Source: Amycolatopsis endophytica
Lineage (GTDB): Bacteria; Actinomycetota; Actinomycetes; Mycobacteriales; Pseudonocardiaceae
Length of the DNA stretch: 64,000 bases
NCBI RefSeq assembly: GCF_013410405.1
Contig: NZ_JACCFK010000001.1
Coordinates: forward strand, 3,286,001 to 3,350,000
Direction of reading: 5' to 3'
Numbering within the stretch: position 1 is the stretch's first letter; every line of letters begins with the position of its first letter. The translations under genes and the position numbers were made by a program. Positions 9,397 to 17,602 of this stretch are shown here, one piece after another. Below the pieces are notes generated by a model that searched no databases, had not been told where the DNA came from, and was given only the letters and a program-made list of their open reading frames with translations.

Positions 9397-10632
9397 ATGA
9401 CGGCCGTGGACACTCGCGAGGATCTGGTGCCACTGCGGACCGATTTCGACCGCTCGTGGCGGGGCTACGACGCGCGCCAGGTGCAGGCGTACGTCCGCAC
9501 CGTCGAGGCCGATCTGCGGATGCTGATCGCCGACCGCGACGCGGCGGCGGTCACCGTCGAGCGGCTGGCCGTGCAACTGGAGGCGCTGCGCGGTGAGAAC
9601 GACGCGCTGCGCGCGAAGATCGACCGGATCAGCCGCTCGCCGATCGAGGCCGAGGGCCTGACCGAGCGGTTGCTGCGGATGGTCGAGCTGGCCGAGGACG
9701 AGGCTGCCGAGGTCACCGAGCGGGCGAGGCTGGCGGCCGAGCGGAGCTGGGCGGCGGCCGATCAGGCGGCGGGACGGCTGCGGGAACGGCACGAGCGCCT
9801 GGTCGCCGAACTGGACGCCCGGCGCAGGGAAATGGCCGAGGAGCAGGCCGAGATCATGCGCCGCACGCAGGCCGAGGTCGACCTGATGACCCGGCAGGCG
9901 GCGCAGAGCAGGCACAAGCTGGACGACCAGGCCGCCCGCCGCCGCGCCGAGGTCGAGAAGGACTTCGACGAGGCCATGACCCTCCGGCGTGCGGCCGCGG
10001 TGCGCACCATCGCCGAACGCGACGCCGAGGCCAGGGCGCGGGCGGACGAGCTGGTGACATCCGCGCGCGCCGAGGCCGAGGAGTCGTTGGCCGCTGCCCG
10101 TGCCGAGGCGAACCGGACCCTGACCTCCGCCCGCGAGGAGGCCGAGGCGCTTCGGACCGCGGCCATGGAGCGGGAGGCCGATGCCCGCACCCGGGCGGAC
10201 GAGCTGGTCGCCGACGCGACCGCCCGCGCCGAAACCCTCCTGGCCGACGCGCGTTCCCGCGCTGACCGGCAGGTCGCGGAGGCCGCCGACCGCGCCCGCT
10301 CCCTGGTCGCCGAGGCGACCGCCCGCGCCGAGGACAAGGTCACCAGTGCCGGAGCCCGGGCCGAAAAACTCCTGGCCGAAGCCACCACCGAGGCCGCCCG
10401 CCGCACCGAGGAAGCCGACGCCAAGGTCGCGGATCTGGACAAGGTCCGCGACGAGGCGGCCCACCGTCTTCGGGCCGTGCACGATCTCCTGTCCCGGGCG
10501 ACGCCGCTCCTGCGTGACGCGCATCCCGCGGCGCCCGACGAGGCGAAGGCGTCTCCCGCGCCCAGGGTGGAGATCTCGGTGCCGGAGCAGGCGTCCCCGC
10601 CGGAGAAGTCCCCGGCGGAAGCCGCGCCCTGA
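9397..10632 (+). CDS. DivIVA-domain coiled-coil protein
   Basis: A 411-aa protein. Residues 10-60 match the DivIVA N-terminal membrane-targeting domain (DFDRSWRGYDARQVQAYV). Almost all the rest is a long Ala/Glu/Arg-rich coiled coil with heptad-like and longer repeats (RADELV, ARAEAEE, ATARAE). The last 50 residues are Pro-rich and probably disordered. In actinomycetes such proteins mark poles and septa or scaffold polar growth (Scy/FilP/Wag31-related). ATG 9397 was preferred over GTG 9391 because GGGAG sits six bases upstream of the ATG. No obvious operon partner is seen; the aminotransferase follows after about 60 bases. Confidence 0.85.
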   Translation: MTAVDTREDLVPLRTDFDRSWRGYDARQVQAYVRTVEADLRMLIADRDAAAVTVERLAVQLEALRGENDALRAKIDRISRSPIEAEGLTERLLRMVELAEDEAAEVTERARLAAERSWAAADQAAGRLRERHERLVAELDARRREMAEEQAEIMRRTQAEVDLMTRQAAQSRHKLDDQAARRRAEVEKDFDEAMTLRRAAAVRTIAERDAEARARADELVTSARAEAEESLAAARAEANRTLTSAREEAEALRTAAMEREADARTRADELVADATARAETLLADARSRADRQVAEAADRARSLVAEATARAEDKVTSAGARAEKLLAEATTEAARRTEEADAKVADLDKVRDEAAHRLRAVHDLLSRATPLLRDAHPAAPDEAKASPAPRVEISVPEQASPPEKSPAEAAP

Positions 10633-10695
10633 CGTCACTGGCTGCCCGGCAATTTCCGGTCCCGGCGAGGTCGACCGCCCGCTAACGTGAGGACC

Positions 10696-11955
10696 ATGGA
10701 GACAGCACTGTGGCATCCGTTCTCGGACATGGCGATGGTCAGGGGCGAGGAGTTCGTCCTCGAACGCGGCGAGGACGTGTGGGTCTACGACGCCGCCGGC
10801 AACCGCTACCTGGATGCCACGGCCAGCCTCTGGTACGCCAACGCGGGCCACGGCCGCGCGGAGATCGCGGACGCGGCCGCCGAGCAGATGCGCACGCTCG
10901 CCGGGTACTCGATCTTCGGCGATTTCGCGAACGAACCCGCACGCGCGCTCGCGGACCGGCTCGCCGGGCTCGCGCCGATGCCCGGCGCCAAAGTCTTCCT
11001 CACCACCGGCGGCGGTGAGGCGATCGACAGCGCCGTCAAGATCGCCCGCCGCTACCACGTCGCGCAGGGACGGCCGGAGCGTGTGCATGTCATCAGCCGC
11101 ACGAACTCCTACCACGGCACCAACGGCATCGGCACCGGCGTCGCGGGCATCGAAGCCAACCGAACCGGGTTCGGCGAATACCTGCCGTCGTCGTCGCGGG
11201 TCGCGTACGACTCGGTGGACGCGCTGCGTGACGAGATCCGGCGCGTCGGCCCGGAGCGGGTCGCGGCGTTCCTGGTCGAGCCGGTGATCGGCGCGGGCGG
11301 GGTGCTCGCCCCGCCGGAGGGCTACCTGCGGGGCGTGGCGGACGTGTGCCGCGAGTACGGCGTGCTGCTCATCGCCGACGCGGTGATCTGCGGGTTCGGC
11401 CGTCTCGGCACCTGGTTCGGCGTCGAGCGGTGGGGGGTGGAGCCGGATCTCGTCACCTTCGCCAAGGGTGTGACCAGCGGTTACCTGCCGCTGGGCGGTG
11501 TGGTCGTGCACGGCCGGGTCGCCGAGCCGTTCTGGGACCGGCCCGGTACGACGCTGCGGCACGGCGCCACCTACTCCGGCCACCCGGCCTGCTGCGCCGC
11601 GGCGCTGGCCAACCTTGACATCCTGGAGCGCGACAACCTGATCGAGCGGGGACGGCTGCTGGAATCCGAGCTGGCGGCCGCGCTCCAGCCGCTGTCCGGG
11701 CACTCCCTCGTATGCGAGGTGCGAGCTGGCGTCGGTCTGCTGGCCGCCGTCGAACTGCGGCCGGACCTGCTGGACCGCCTGCCCTCGGCGGTGTCCGACC
11801 TCAGCCTGCTCGTCCGGCAGCAGGGCGTGCTGACCAGGACCCTGGGCAAGGGGCTGGCCGTGTCGCCGCCGCTGACCATCCAGGGCGCGCAGATCGACGA
11901 AATCGCCCGCGCCATCACCGCTGGACTCGACGAGCTGGCCCTCAAGGCCGCCTGA
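10696..11955 (+). CDS. class III PLP-dependent aminotransferase
   Basis: A 419-aa aminotransferase of the omega-transaminase group. The PLP lysine is Lys257 in FAKGVTSGYLPLG. The PLP pyridine-N Asp is Asp228 in LIADAVICGFGR, where the usual following Glu is Ala229. TTGGGEAIDSA near 103-113 is the phosphate-binding region. The N-terminal LWHPFSDM resembles BioA-like and beta-alanine/pyruvate enzymes, but the substrate cannot be fixed by eye. ATG 10696 was chosen; a GTG nine bases upstream is also possible. The stop codon lies within the stem of a terminator shared with the convergent FMN reductase. Confidence 0.88.
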   Translation: METALWHPFSDMAMVRGEEFVLERGEDVWVYDAAGNRYLDATASLWYANAGHGRAEIADAAAEQMRTLAGYSIFGDFANEPARALADRLAGLAPMPGAKVFLTTGGGEAIDSAVKIARRYHVAQGRPERVHVISRTNSYHGTNGIGTGVAGIEANRTGFGEYLPSSSRVAYDSVDALRDEIRRVGPERVAAFLVEPVIGAGGVLAPPEGYLRGVADVCREYGVLLIADAVICGFGRLGTWFGVERWGVEPDLVTFAKGVTSGYLPLGGVVVHGRVAEPFWDRPGTTLRHGATYSGHPACCAAALANLDILERDNLIERGRLLESELAAALQPLSGHSLVCEVRAGVGLLAAVELRPDLLDRLPSAVSDLSLLVRQQGVLTRTLGKGLAVSPPLTIQGAQIDEIARAITAGLDELALKAA

Positions 11956-11998
11956 CCGCCGCTCCCCAACCCCACATGGGGAAAGCGCGTCAGGCGGC
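11947..11998. terminator. bidirectional terminator hairpin containing both stop codons
   Basis: The outer stem pairs GCCGCCTGAC (11947-11956) with GTCAGGCGGC (11989-11998). An inner stem CCCCA/TGGGG sits within the loop. The TGA of the aminotransferase is in the left arm and the complement of the FMN reductase TGA is in the right arm, so the hairpin serves both convergent genes. There is no long T-tract, so efficiency is uncertain. Confidence 0.65.
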
Positions 11999-12556
11999 GT
12001 AAGGGTGGGTGCGCCGGGCGGTGCGGAGTGCGCTGGCCCACCAGGCGAGCTGGTCGAGCTGTGCCTTGGCGGCCGCGGTCGCCGCGTCCGGGTCGATCAG
12101 TGCGCCGGAGTCGTCGAACTGGCTCCAGGCTCCGTGGAAGCTGACGGTGTCCCGGATGGTCACCGCGTGCAGTTCGGCGAAGACCGGGCGCAGGTGCTCG
12201 ACTGCGCGCAGCCCGCCGGACAGCCCGCCGTACGAGACGAAGGCCACCGGCTTCGCCTGCCACTGCGTTCCGTGCCAGTCCAGCAGCGTCTTCACCGGGG
12301 CCGGGTAGCTGTGGTTGTACTCGGGCGTCACCACGACGAACGCGTCAGCCCTGTCGAGCCGCGCGCTGACCGAAGCTACCTCGGGCGTCGGACGGCCGGA
12401 GAGGGCCGCCGGGAGGTCGGTGTCGGCCAGATCGATCACGTCGGTCCGGAACTCGCCGTGCCCGGCGGCCCGTTCGGCGAACCAGTTCGCCACGACCGGG
12501 CCGAACCGGCCTTCCCGGGTGCTTCCGATGATGATCGCTACTTCGAGAGGTTCCAT
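11990..12556 (-). CDS. NAD(P)H-dependent FMN reductase
   Basis: A 188-aa flavodoxin-fold reductase. The FMN phosphate loop is GSTREGRFG at residues 11-19. VVTPEYNHSYPAPVKTLLD is the strongly conserved second FMN motif of the family, and SYGGLSGGLRAVEHLRPV completes the fold. It probably reduces FMN, quinones or azo compounds with NAD(P)H. It ends inside the terminator shared with the aminotransferase. The next gene upstream on this strand is the frameshifted NAD(P)-binding gene, whose stop lies 34 bases before this start. Confidence 0.9.
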   Translation of the reverse strand: MEPLEVAIIIGSTREGRFGPVVANWFAERAAGHGEFRTDVIDLADTDLPAALSGRPTPEVASVSARLDRADAFVVVTPEYNHSYPAPVKTLLDWHGTQWQAKPVAFVSYGGLSGGLRAVEHLRPVFAELHAVTIRDTVSFHGAWSQFDDSGALIDPDAATAAAKAQLDQLAWWASALRTARRTHPYAA

Positions 12557-12590
12557 GCCGACCAGGATTGAACCTCGACATTACTTGAGG

Positions 12591-13207
12591 TCAAGAGCTG
12601 CTGATCAGCAGATGTTCGTGCGGGTGACGTCCGTCGACGGCTTCGTCGATCAGTGGTATCGCGAAGTCGGCGTAGGAGATCCGGTCTTCGGGGTGCAGGT
12701 GCGCGGCGACCCGATAGTGCCCCGAACGGTCGCCGTTGTGGTCGAAGTCTCCGGCCGGGCTCACGTACAGCCAGTCCGCGCGGCTCGCCCGCAACACGTC
12801 CAGCCCCGCTTGGTGCGCCACGCAGAACGGCCGGGACTCCGGCGGGAACCCGGGCGTGTCCACCAACCGCTGCCCGGATGCGTCACGTGCCAGCGGCGCC
12901 AGCCCGACGACGACCAGGCGTACCCGGCGTCGGTCAGTGCCCGCGACGAAGCCGTGAAGAACGCGTGCGGATCGGTGCCCGCCCCGTACACGGCGGCGGC
13001 CGAAACCACCGCGTCCCGCCCCTTCGCCAAGGCCGCGGCCGAGGCCGGATCCGTGACGTCCCCCGCCACCGACCGCACCCCGTCCGGCGCCGCATGCCGG
13101 GACGGATCACGCACCGCGGCCGTCACCTCATGCCCCCGCCGCGCCGCCTCCGCGACCGCCTGCCGCCCCGCTCGCCCACCGGCACCGAAAACCACGATTG
13201 CGCTCAT
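12591..13207 (-). pseudogene. NmrA-like NAD(P)-binding oxidoreductase, frameshifted
   Basis: The N-terminal half starts at ATG 13207 with the Rossmann motif IVVFGAGGRAGRQAVAEAA and continues to about 12918. The C-terminal half, which includes VDTPGFPPESRPFCVAHQAG and SYADFAIPLIDEAV, is in another frame and ends at 12591. Adding one base near 12912-12920 restores a continuous protein of about 205 aa reading GYA(L)VVVGLAPL across the join. The family members are small NAD(P)H-binding SDR-like proteins. An HxlR regulator starts divergently over the first codons. This may be a true pseudogene or a sequencing error; the two halves show no other decay. Confidence 0.78.
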
Positions 13208-13551
13208 GGCGGGAAAGCTTCGACGAGATCTGCCCGTCGGGCCTGGCGCCGATCCGGTTCGGCGACAAGTGGGCGCCGCTGGTGATCGCCTGCCTCGAAC
13301 ACGGACCACGCCGCTTCTCCGAACTCCGGGTGCCGCTGCGGCGGGTCACACCCAAGATGCTGACGAAGTCGTTGCGGGGCCTGGAACGCGACGGTCTCGT
13401 CCGGCGCACCGACGAGGACGAACTCACGCCGCTCGGCCGCAGCATGCTCGAACCGATGAAGGCGGCCTGCGCCTGGGCGGGCGAGCACGGGGAGGAACTG
13501 CTCGACGCGCGCGAGACCTACGACGAACAGCGCGCGGGCTCACAGCGGTAG
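13198..13551 (+). CDS. HxlR family transcriptional regulator
   Basis: A 117-aa winged-helix protein. The family core is clear: FGDKWAPLVIACLEHGPRRF, SELRVPLRRVTPKMLTKSLR, and GLERDGLVRR. CPSGLAP matches the common CP start of HxlR proteins. The TTG start used here overlaps the first codons of the divergent NmrA-like gene; no better in-frame start is visible, so the N-terminus may be a few residues off. HxlR regulators commonly control a divergent reductase and sense electrophiles or quinones, which fits this pair (inference). Its 3' end overlaps the convergent Lrp-type gene by 12 bases. Confidence 0.82.
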   Translation: MRSWRESFDEICPSGLAPIRFGDKWAPLVIACLEHGPRRFSELRVPLRRVTPKMLTKSLRGLERDGLVRRTDEDELTPLGRSMLEPMKAACAWAGEHGEELLDARETYDEQRAGSQR

Positions 13552-14496
13552 CACGGCACGCTTGTCCCGGCGGATCACCGGTGCGGTCTCGACGGCTGTC
13601 AGTCCCGGCAACGGACCCAGCCGGTTCGCGAGGTAGTCGTAGAGCGCTTCGGTATCCCGGCAGACGGCGAAGGCGAACAGGTTGCTCCGCCCTGTCGTCG
13701 CGGCGGCGAACGCGATTTCCTCGTGTCCGGCCAACGCTTCCGCGACCGCGGTGAGCGAACCGGGTGCGACGGTGAGCCACAGAATCGCTTCGGTGTGGTA
13801 GCCGAAGAGCAGCGCGTCGAGGTCGATGTCGAAGTAGAGGAGCCCGTTGTGGCGCAGTCGGTCGAGTCGGCGGCGCGTCGACGACTCCGACCAGCCGGCC
13901 GCCTTCGCCAGTGACGGGATGTCGGCGCGTCCGTCCGAGCGGAGCACCGCGAGCATTCGTGAGTCCGCTTCGGTCAGAGGCGTTCCGGTGCCGTCCGGAT
14001 GGGCTTCCCAGCGCAGTCCCGCGACCTCGTCCGCGGTGAGCGCGCTGGTCCGGCCGGCCCAGCCGGTGTCGCCCGCGACGACGCGCAGGAGGCAGTGCGC
14101 GGTGACGCCGACGATGCGCGGCGTGCGCGGAAGCTTGCGCAGCAACAGGCTTTCGGCCTCGGAGCGGCCGCCGGTGCGGGTGATGCAGGTGACCTCGGTG
14201 CCGCCGGAGGTGAGGCTCACCCACGACGTGTCCGGCCGCCGGGCTAGCGCGGCGGCCACCTGGGCGGCGGCGTCGGGCGCGCACTGCAGGCGCACGAACC
14301 ACTCGGTTTGCCCCAGCGCCCGCGCGCTCGTCAGGCCGAGCACCCGGAGCGCACCCGACGAGCGCAGCCGCAGGTAACGCCGGGCGACCGTCCGGTCGGA
14401 GGCGCCGAGCACCGCAGCGATCCGGCTGAACGGCGCCCGCCCGTCGAGCTGCAACGCGTGGATCAGGCGGCGATCCAGGGAGTCGAGTGAAACCAC
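13540..14496 (-). CDS. tandem Lrp/AsnC family regulator
   Basis: A 318-aa regulator built of two Lrp/AsnC halves. The first has the winged helix at about 5-50 (LDRRLIHALQLDGRAPFSRI) and its sensor domain to about 150. The second has a helix-turn-helix around 175-220 (ADSRMLAVLRSDGRADIPSL) and its own ligand-binding domain to the end. Two-module Lrp proteins are frequent in actinomycetes. It is divergent to the glyoxalase-like gene, the likely target (inference). The 84-base gap shows no strong palindrome. Confidence 0.88.
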   Translation of the reverse strand: MVSLDSLDRRLIHALQLDGRAPFSRIAAVLGASDRTVARRYLRLRSSGALRVLGLTSARALGQTEWFVRLQCAPDAAAQVAAALARRPDTSWVSLTSGGTEVTCITRTGGRSEAESLLLRKLPRTPRIVGVTAHCLLRVVAGDTGWAGRTSALTADEVAGLRWEAHPDGTGTPLTEADSRMLAVLRSDGRADIPSLAKAAGWSESSTRRRLDRLRHNGLLYFDIDLDALLFGYHTEAILWLTVAPGSLTAVAEALAGHEEIAFAAATTGRSNLFAFAVCRDTEALYDYLANRLGPLPGLTAVETAPVIRRDKRAVLPL

Positions 14497-14580
14497 CGGA
14501 GCAGGCTAGCGTGTGTCGGAATCCGCCAGGATCGGGCGATTTTGTGCCGAGCGTGCCGCGGGGTTCGGAGTGTGACTGTC

Positions 14581-15444
14581 ATGAGCGACATCGACTACCT
14601 CGACCACACCGTGGTCCTCTCCCGCGACCTCGCCGAGATCGCCGCCCGCTACGAGGCGCTCGGCTTCACCCTCAGCCCGCCGTCCGCGCACCGGTTGTCC
14701 GAGCAGCTCGGCGGTCCCATGGCCGGGCACACGTGCACCGCCAACCGGTGCGCCTGCTTCGGCGAGTCGTTCGTCGAACTCCTCGGTATCGTCGCCCCGG
14801 ACGCGCCGGACCCGTGGCACGTCAAGGAACTCTCGGCGTCGCACCGCGGCCTGCTGCTGACCGTGGGCACCGGCGACGCGGAGGCGACCGAGCGGCGGTG
14901 GCGGTCCGCGGGGTTCCCCTCGACCGGGGTGCGCGACCTGGAGCGGGACGTCGAGACGCCCGAGGGGGAGCGGACCGTGCGGGCGCGGGGCGTGTACCTC
15001 GACCCGGGCAGTGCGCTCGGCGTCGGTTTCCAGGCGGGGCAGCACCTGACGCCGCAGTACGTGCACCAGCCGCACCTGCTGTCGCACCCGAACGGCGCAG
15101 TCGGACTGGCGAGCGTGCTGCTGGTGGTGGCTGACGACGCACTGGACACCTACGCCGAGCGGTACTCGGTGATCCTGGACGTGCCGCACGGGACCGACGG
15201 CCCGAAACGGGTGTTCCCCTTGCGCGCCGGCCGGTTCGAGGTGACTCCCGTCTCGGCGGCGCGCGAATTCCTGCCGGTCCACGACACGCCCGTCCTCGCG
15301 GCGCAGACGATCGCCGTCACCGACCTCGGGCGCGCGCGGAAACTGGTGGAGGGCAACGGGATCGAGACGCGCACGGTGCCGGACGGTTTCCTGGTCCGCG
15401 CCGCCGACGCGGGCGGCGCGGCCGTGGTGTTCAGCGAGCGCTGA
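14581..15444 (+). CDS. glyoxalase-like (VOC superfamily) protein
   Basis: A 287-aa protein with two betaalphabetabetabeta modules. It opens with DIDYLDHTVVLSRDLAEIAARYEALGFTLSP, shown here only as its recognisable opening DIDYLDHTVVL, typical of the glyoxalase-like domain family. A second half (around 120-230) includes VYLDPGSALGVGFQ and a late EFLPVHDTPVLAAQTIAV. Metal-ligand positions cannot be assigned with certainty. ATG 14581 was chosen because GGAG lies ten bases upstream; an upstream GTG is too close to that site. The enzyme activity is unknown: dioxygenase, lyase or binding protein are all possible. Confidence 0.75.
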   Translation: MSDIDYLDHTVVLSRDLAEIAARYEALGFTLSPPSAHRLSEQLGGPMAGHTCTANRCACFGESFVELLGIVAPDAPDPWHVKELSASHRGLLLTVGTGDAEATERRWRSAGFPSTGVRDLERDVETPEGERTVRARGVYLDPGSALGVGFQAGQHLTPQYVHQPHLLSHPNGAVGLASVLLVVADDALDTYAERYSVILDVPHGTDGPKRVFPLRAGRFEVTPVSAAREFLPVHDTPVLAAQTIAVTDLGRARKLVEGNGIETRTVPDGFLVRAADAGGAAVVFSER

Positions 15445-16447
15445 TCAAGCGAGCGTCCACAAGCGACTGGGCTTCACGCAGGGGTGTGGTCCCGTTGGCG
15501 GAAGCGGTATCCAGTACGCGCGACACCGTGACACCGATGGCGCGGACCCGGTCCAGTGCGTCCTCGTGGCCCAGTCCTTCGACCTCCCGCAGCAGGACGT
15601 AGACCACTCCACCGGCACTCGCCACGAAGTCCGGGATCCACACGATGCCCCTGGCGGCCAGCTCACCGGCGACCGCATCGCCGGTGAGCTGGTTGTTCGC
15701 CGGGCCGACGATCAGCGGCGCCGACAGCTCGGGCACCAGTTCGGGAGTCAGCACCCCGCCCACGGCGGCAGGCACCAGGATGTCCGCGGGCGTGCGCAAC
15801 GCCTTCTCCGGTGTCACCCACTCGTGGTCCGCCGTGCGCTTCGACTCGTCCACATCGGACACCACGACGCGAGCGCCCGCGTCCGCCACCTGCCGGGCCA
15901 GTAGACCGCCGACCGAACCCAGTCCGCTGATCACGACCGTCCGCCCGCGCAGCGAATCGCTGCCGAACACGTGAGCCGCTCCCGCCAGCAGCGACTCGAA
16001 CACGCCCAGCGCGGTCGGCGCGCTCGAGGAACCGACGCCACCACTGGACTCGGGCAGGCAGAACACCCGCGGCGTCTCCCGGTGCACCACCGCCATGTCG
16101 TCCGGGCCCGTCCCCACGTCGGGGCCACCGAAATACGAGCCGTCGAACGACTCGATCAGCTCGCCCAGGTCGAGCAGCGCCGCTTCGCGCCGGGCCGGTG
16201 TCAGTTCGGTGCCCGGTTCGAGCGCGATCACGCTCTTGCCGCCGCCGAAACCCAGCCCGGCGGCGGCGTTCTTGGCGGTCATCGCCTCGGACAGCCGCAG
16301 CGCATCGGTCAAGCCGTCGCGCCAGTCCGGGTAGCGCCGCAGCCGGATGCCCCCCGCCGCGGGGCCGAGGGCGCGCGAGTGGATCGCGATGATCAACGTC
16401 AACCCGGACCGCCTGCCGCGCCGGATCCTCACCTCTTCATGCTCCAT
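15431..16447 (-). CDS. Glu/Leu/Phe/Val dehydrogenase (leucine or valine type)
   Basis: A 338-aa amino acid dehydrogenase. The catalytic region MTAKNAAAGLGFGGGKSVI holds both conserved lysines (Lys59, Lys71), and the Rossmann motif VVISGLGSVGGLLAR lies near 173-187. The length and the short N-terminus match leucine/valine/phenylalanine dehydrogenases rather than glutamate dehydrogenase. It deaminates branched-chain amino acids to 2-oxo acids with NAD+, feeding branched acyl-CoA precursors. An Lrp regulator is divergent across a 79-base gap with a palindrome, the classic arrangement for amino-acid-induced control. The last 14 bases overlap the convergent glyoxalase-like gene. Confidence 0.88.
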   Translation of the reverse strand: MEHEEVRIRRGRRSGLTLIIAIHSRALGPAAGGIRLRRYPDWRDGLTDALRLSEAMTAKNAAAGLGFGGGKSVIALEPGTELTPARREAALLDLGELIESFDGSYFGGPDVGTGPDDMAVVHRETPRVFCLPESSGGVGSSSAPTALGVFESLLAGAAHVFGSDSLRGRTVVISGLGSVGGLLARQVADAGARVVVSDVDESKRTADHEWVTPEKALRTPADILVPAAVGGVLTPELVPELSAPLIVGPANNQLTGDAVAGELAARGIVWIPDFVASAGGVVYVLLREVEGLGHEDALDRVRAIGVTVSRVLDTASANGTTPLREAQSLVDARLISAR

Positions 16448-16488
16448 GGACGAAAAGCTAGGCTGATGCCCAACGGAAGAGCGCCGCC

Positions 16489-16505
16489 GCCGAATGATAT
16501 TCGGC
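16489..16505. promoter_or_regulatory. Lrp operator candidate
   Basis: A perfect inverted repeat, GCCGAAT-GAT-ATTCGGC, is centred in the gap between the leucine-type dehydrogenase and the divergent Lrp gene. Its 7-bp arms, 3-bp spacer and A/T-rich centre are like Lrp family sites. Direct sequence observation; binding is inferred. Confidence 0.55.
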
Positions 16506-16526
16506 CGGGGAAGTGGAGCTACGAAC

Positions 16527-16994
16527 ATGGACGAACTTGATTCGGCGATCGTGCGGCTTCTGCAGGAAGATGCGCGGCAATCGAACCGGGACATCGCGCG
16601 GAAGGTCGGCATCGCGGCCTCGACCTGCCTCGAACGGATCCGCCTGCTGCGCAAGCGCGGCGTCATCCGCGGCTATCACGCGGACATCGACCTCGGCGCG
16701 CTCAACCGCGGCGTGCAGGCGATCGTCGCCGCGCAGATCCGGCCGCTGAGCCGCGACGTGGTCGACTCGTTCGAACGCTCGGTGGCGCAGCTGCCGGAGG
16801 TGCTCTCGGTGTTCACGATCGCGGGCAGCGACGACTTCCTCGTGCACGTCAGCGCGCAGGACATCGACCACCTGCACGCGTTCCTGCTCGACCGCTTCAC
16901 CAGCCGCCGCGAGATCGTCGGCTTCCGCACGTCGATCATCTACCAGCACCTCACCAAGCAGGTGCTGGAGCCGCTGCCGGACCCGCATCACTGA
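16527..16994 (+). CDS. Lrp/AsnC family transcriptional regulator
   Basis: A 155-aa single-module Lrp regulator. The winged helix at 3-50 includes LDSAIVRLLQEDARQSNRDI and the recognition helix STCLERIRLLRKRG. The RAM ligand domain includes LPEVLSVFTIAGSDDFLVHV, with the conserved Gly-Asp-Asp turn. ATG 16527 begins the conserved MDELD start. It is divergent to leucine/valine dehydrogenase and probably regulates it in response to branched-chain amino acids (inference from pairing). It overlaps the convergent NAD(P)-binding gene by 7 bases. Confidence 0.92.
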   Translation: MDELDSAIVRLLQEDARQSNRDIARKVGIAASTCLERIRLLRKRGVIRGYHADIDLGALNRGVQAIVAAQIRPLSRDVVDSFERSVAQLPEVLSVFTIAGSDDFLVHVSAQDIDHLHAFLLDRFTSRREIVGFRTSIIYQHLTKQVLEPLPDPHH

Positions 16995-17602
16995 TCGGCG
17001 TGCAGTGCCGCGAACAGGGACGGCCAGTCCGGCGAAGACGACTCCTCGTCGTCGTACAGCTCGAAGGTCTTGCCCGACGCCGACGGGTCGAACAGCGCGG
17101 CGACCACGGCGTCGGCCACCACGTCCCGGCTCACCCGGCCCTCGCCGGTGTCGCCCTGCTCGACCCGTACGCCTGCGGAGGGCAGGTCGTGCAGCCAGCT
17201 CGGCCGGACGATCGTGTACTGCGCGCCGCTCTCACGCAGCGCCTGTTCACCGCGCGCCCGCGCCTCGATCCGCGCGCTCATGTCCGGGTGCTCGGCGGCT
17301 CGCGTGAGGTAGATCTGGGTCACCAGCACCACCGGGATGTCTTCGCGCGCGGCGATTTCCGCGATCGCCGACACGCCACCGTGCATGGCGGCCTCGGCGT
17401 CTTCGGGATCCTTCGGCGGTTCCGCGACGATGACGACCCCCTCGGCGCCGGCGAAGACCGCCGGATCCGGTTCGGACGTCAGGTCCAGCGCCGTCTCCGC
17501 GCCCCGGCTCGCCACTACGACCCGGTGCCCGCCGTCGTTGAGGCGCTCACCGATCCGGCGTCCGGTCCGCCCGGCGCCCCCGATCACGACGAAGGTGCTC
17601 AT
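16988..17602 (-). CDS. NAD(P)H-binding SDR/NmrA-like protein
   Basis: A 204-aa Rossmann-fold protein beginning TFVVIGGAGRTGRRIGERL. IYLTRAAEHPDM and YTIVRPSWLHDLPSAG are the central and substrate-side segments of the atypical SDR family, as in small NmrA-like reductases. The Tyr-x-x-x-Lys catalytic dyad of classical SDRs is absent, as expected for this subgroup. It is a distant paralogue of the frameshifted gene at 12591-13207. Its start overlaps the SARP regulator stop by four bases (ATGA), so the two are translationally coupled. Confidence 0.85.
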   Translation of the reverse strand: MSTFVVIGGAGRTGRRIGERLNDGGHRVVVASRGAETALDLTSEPDPAVFAGAEGVVIVAEPPKDPEDAEAAMHGGVSAIAEIAAREDIPVVLVTQIYLTRAAEHPDMSARIEARARGEQALRESGAQYTIVRPSWLHDLPSAGVRVEQGDTGEGRVSRDVVADAVVAALFDPSASGKTFELYDDEESSSPDWPSLFAALHADQ

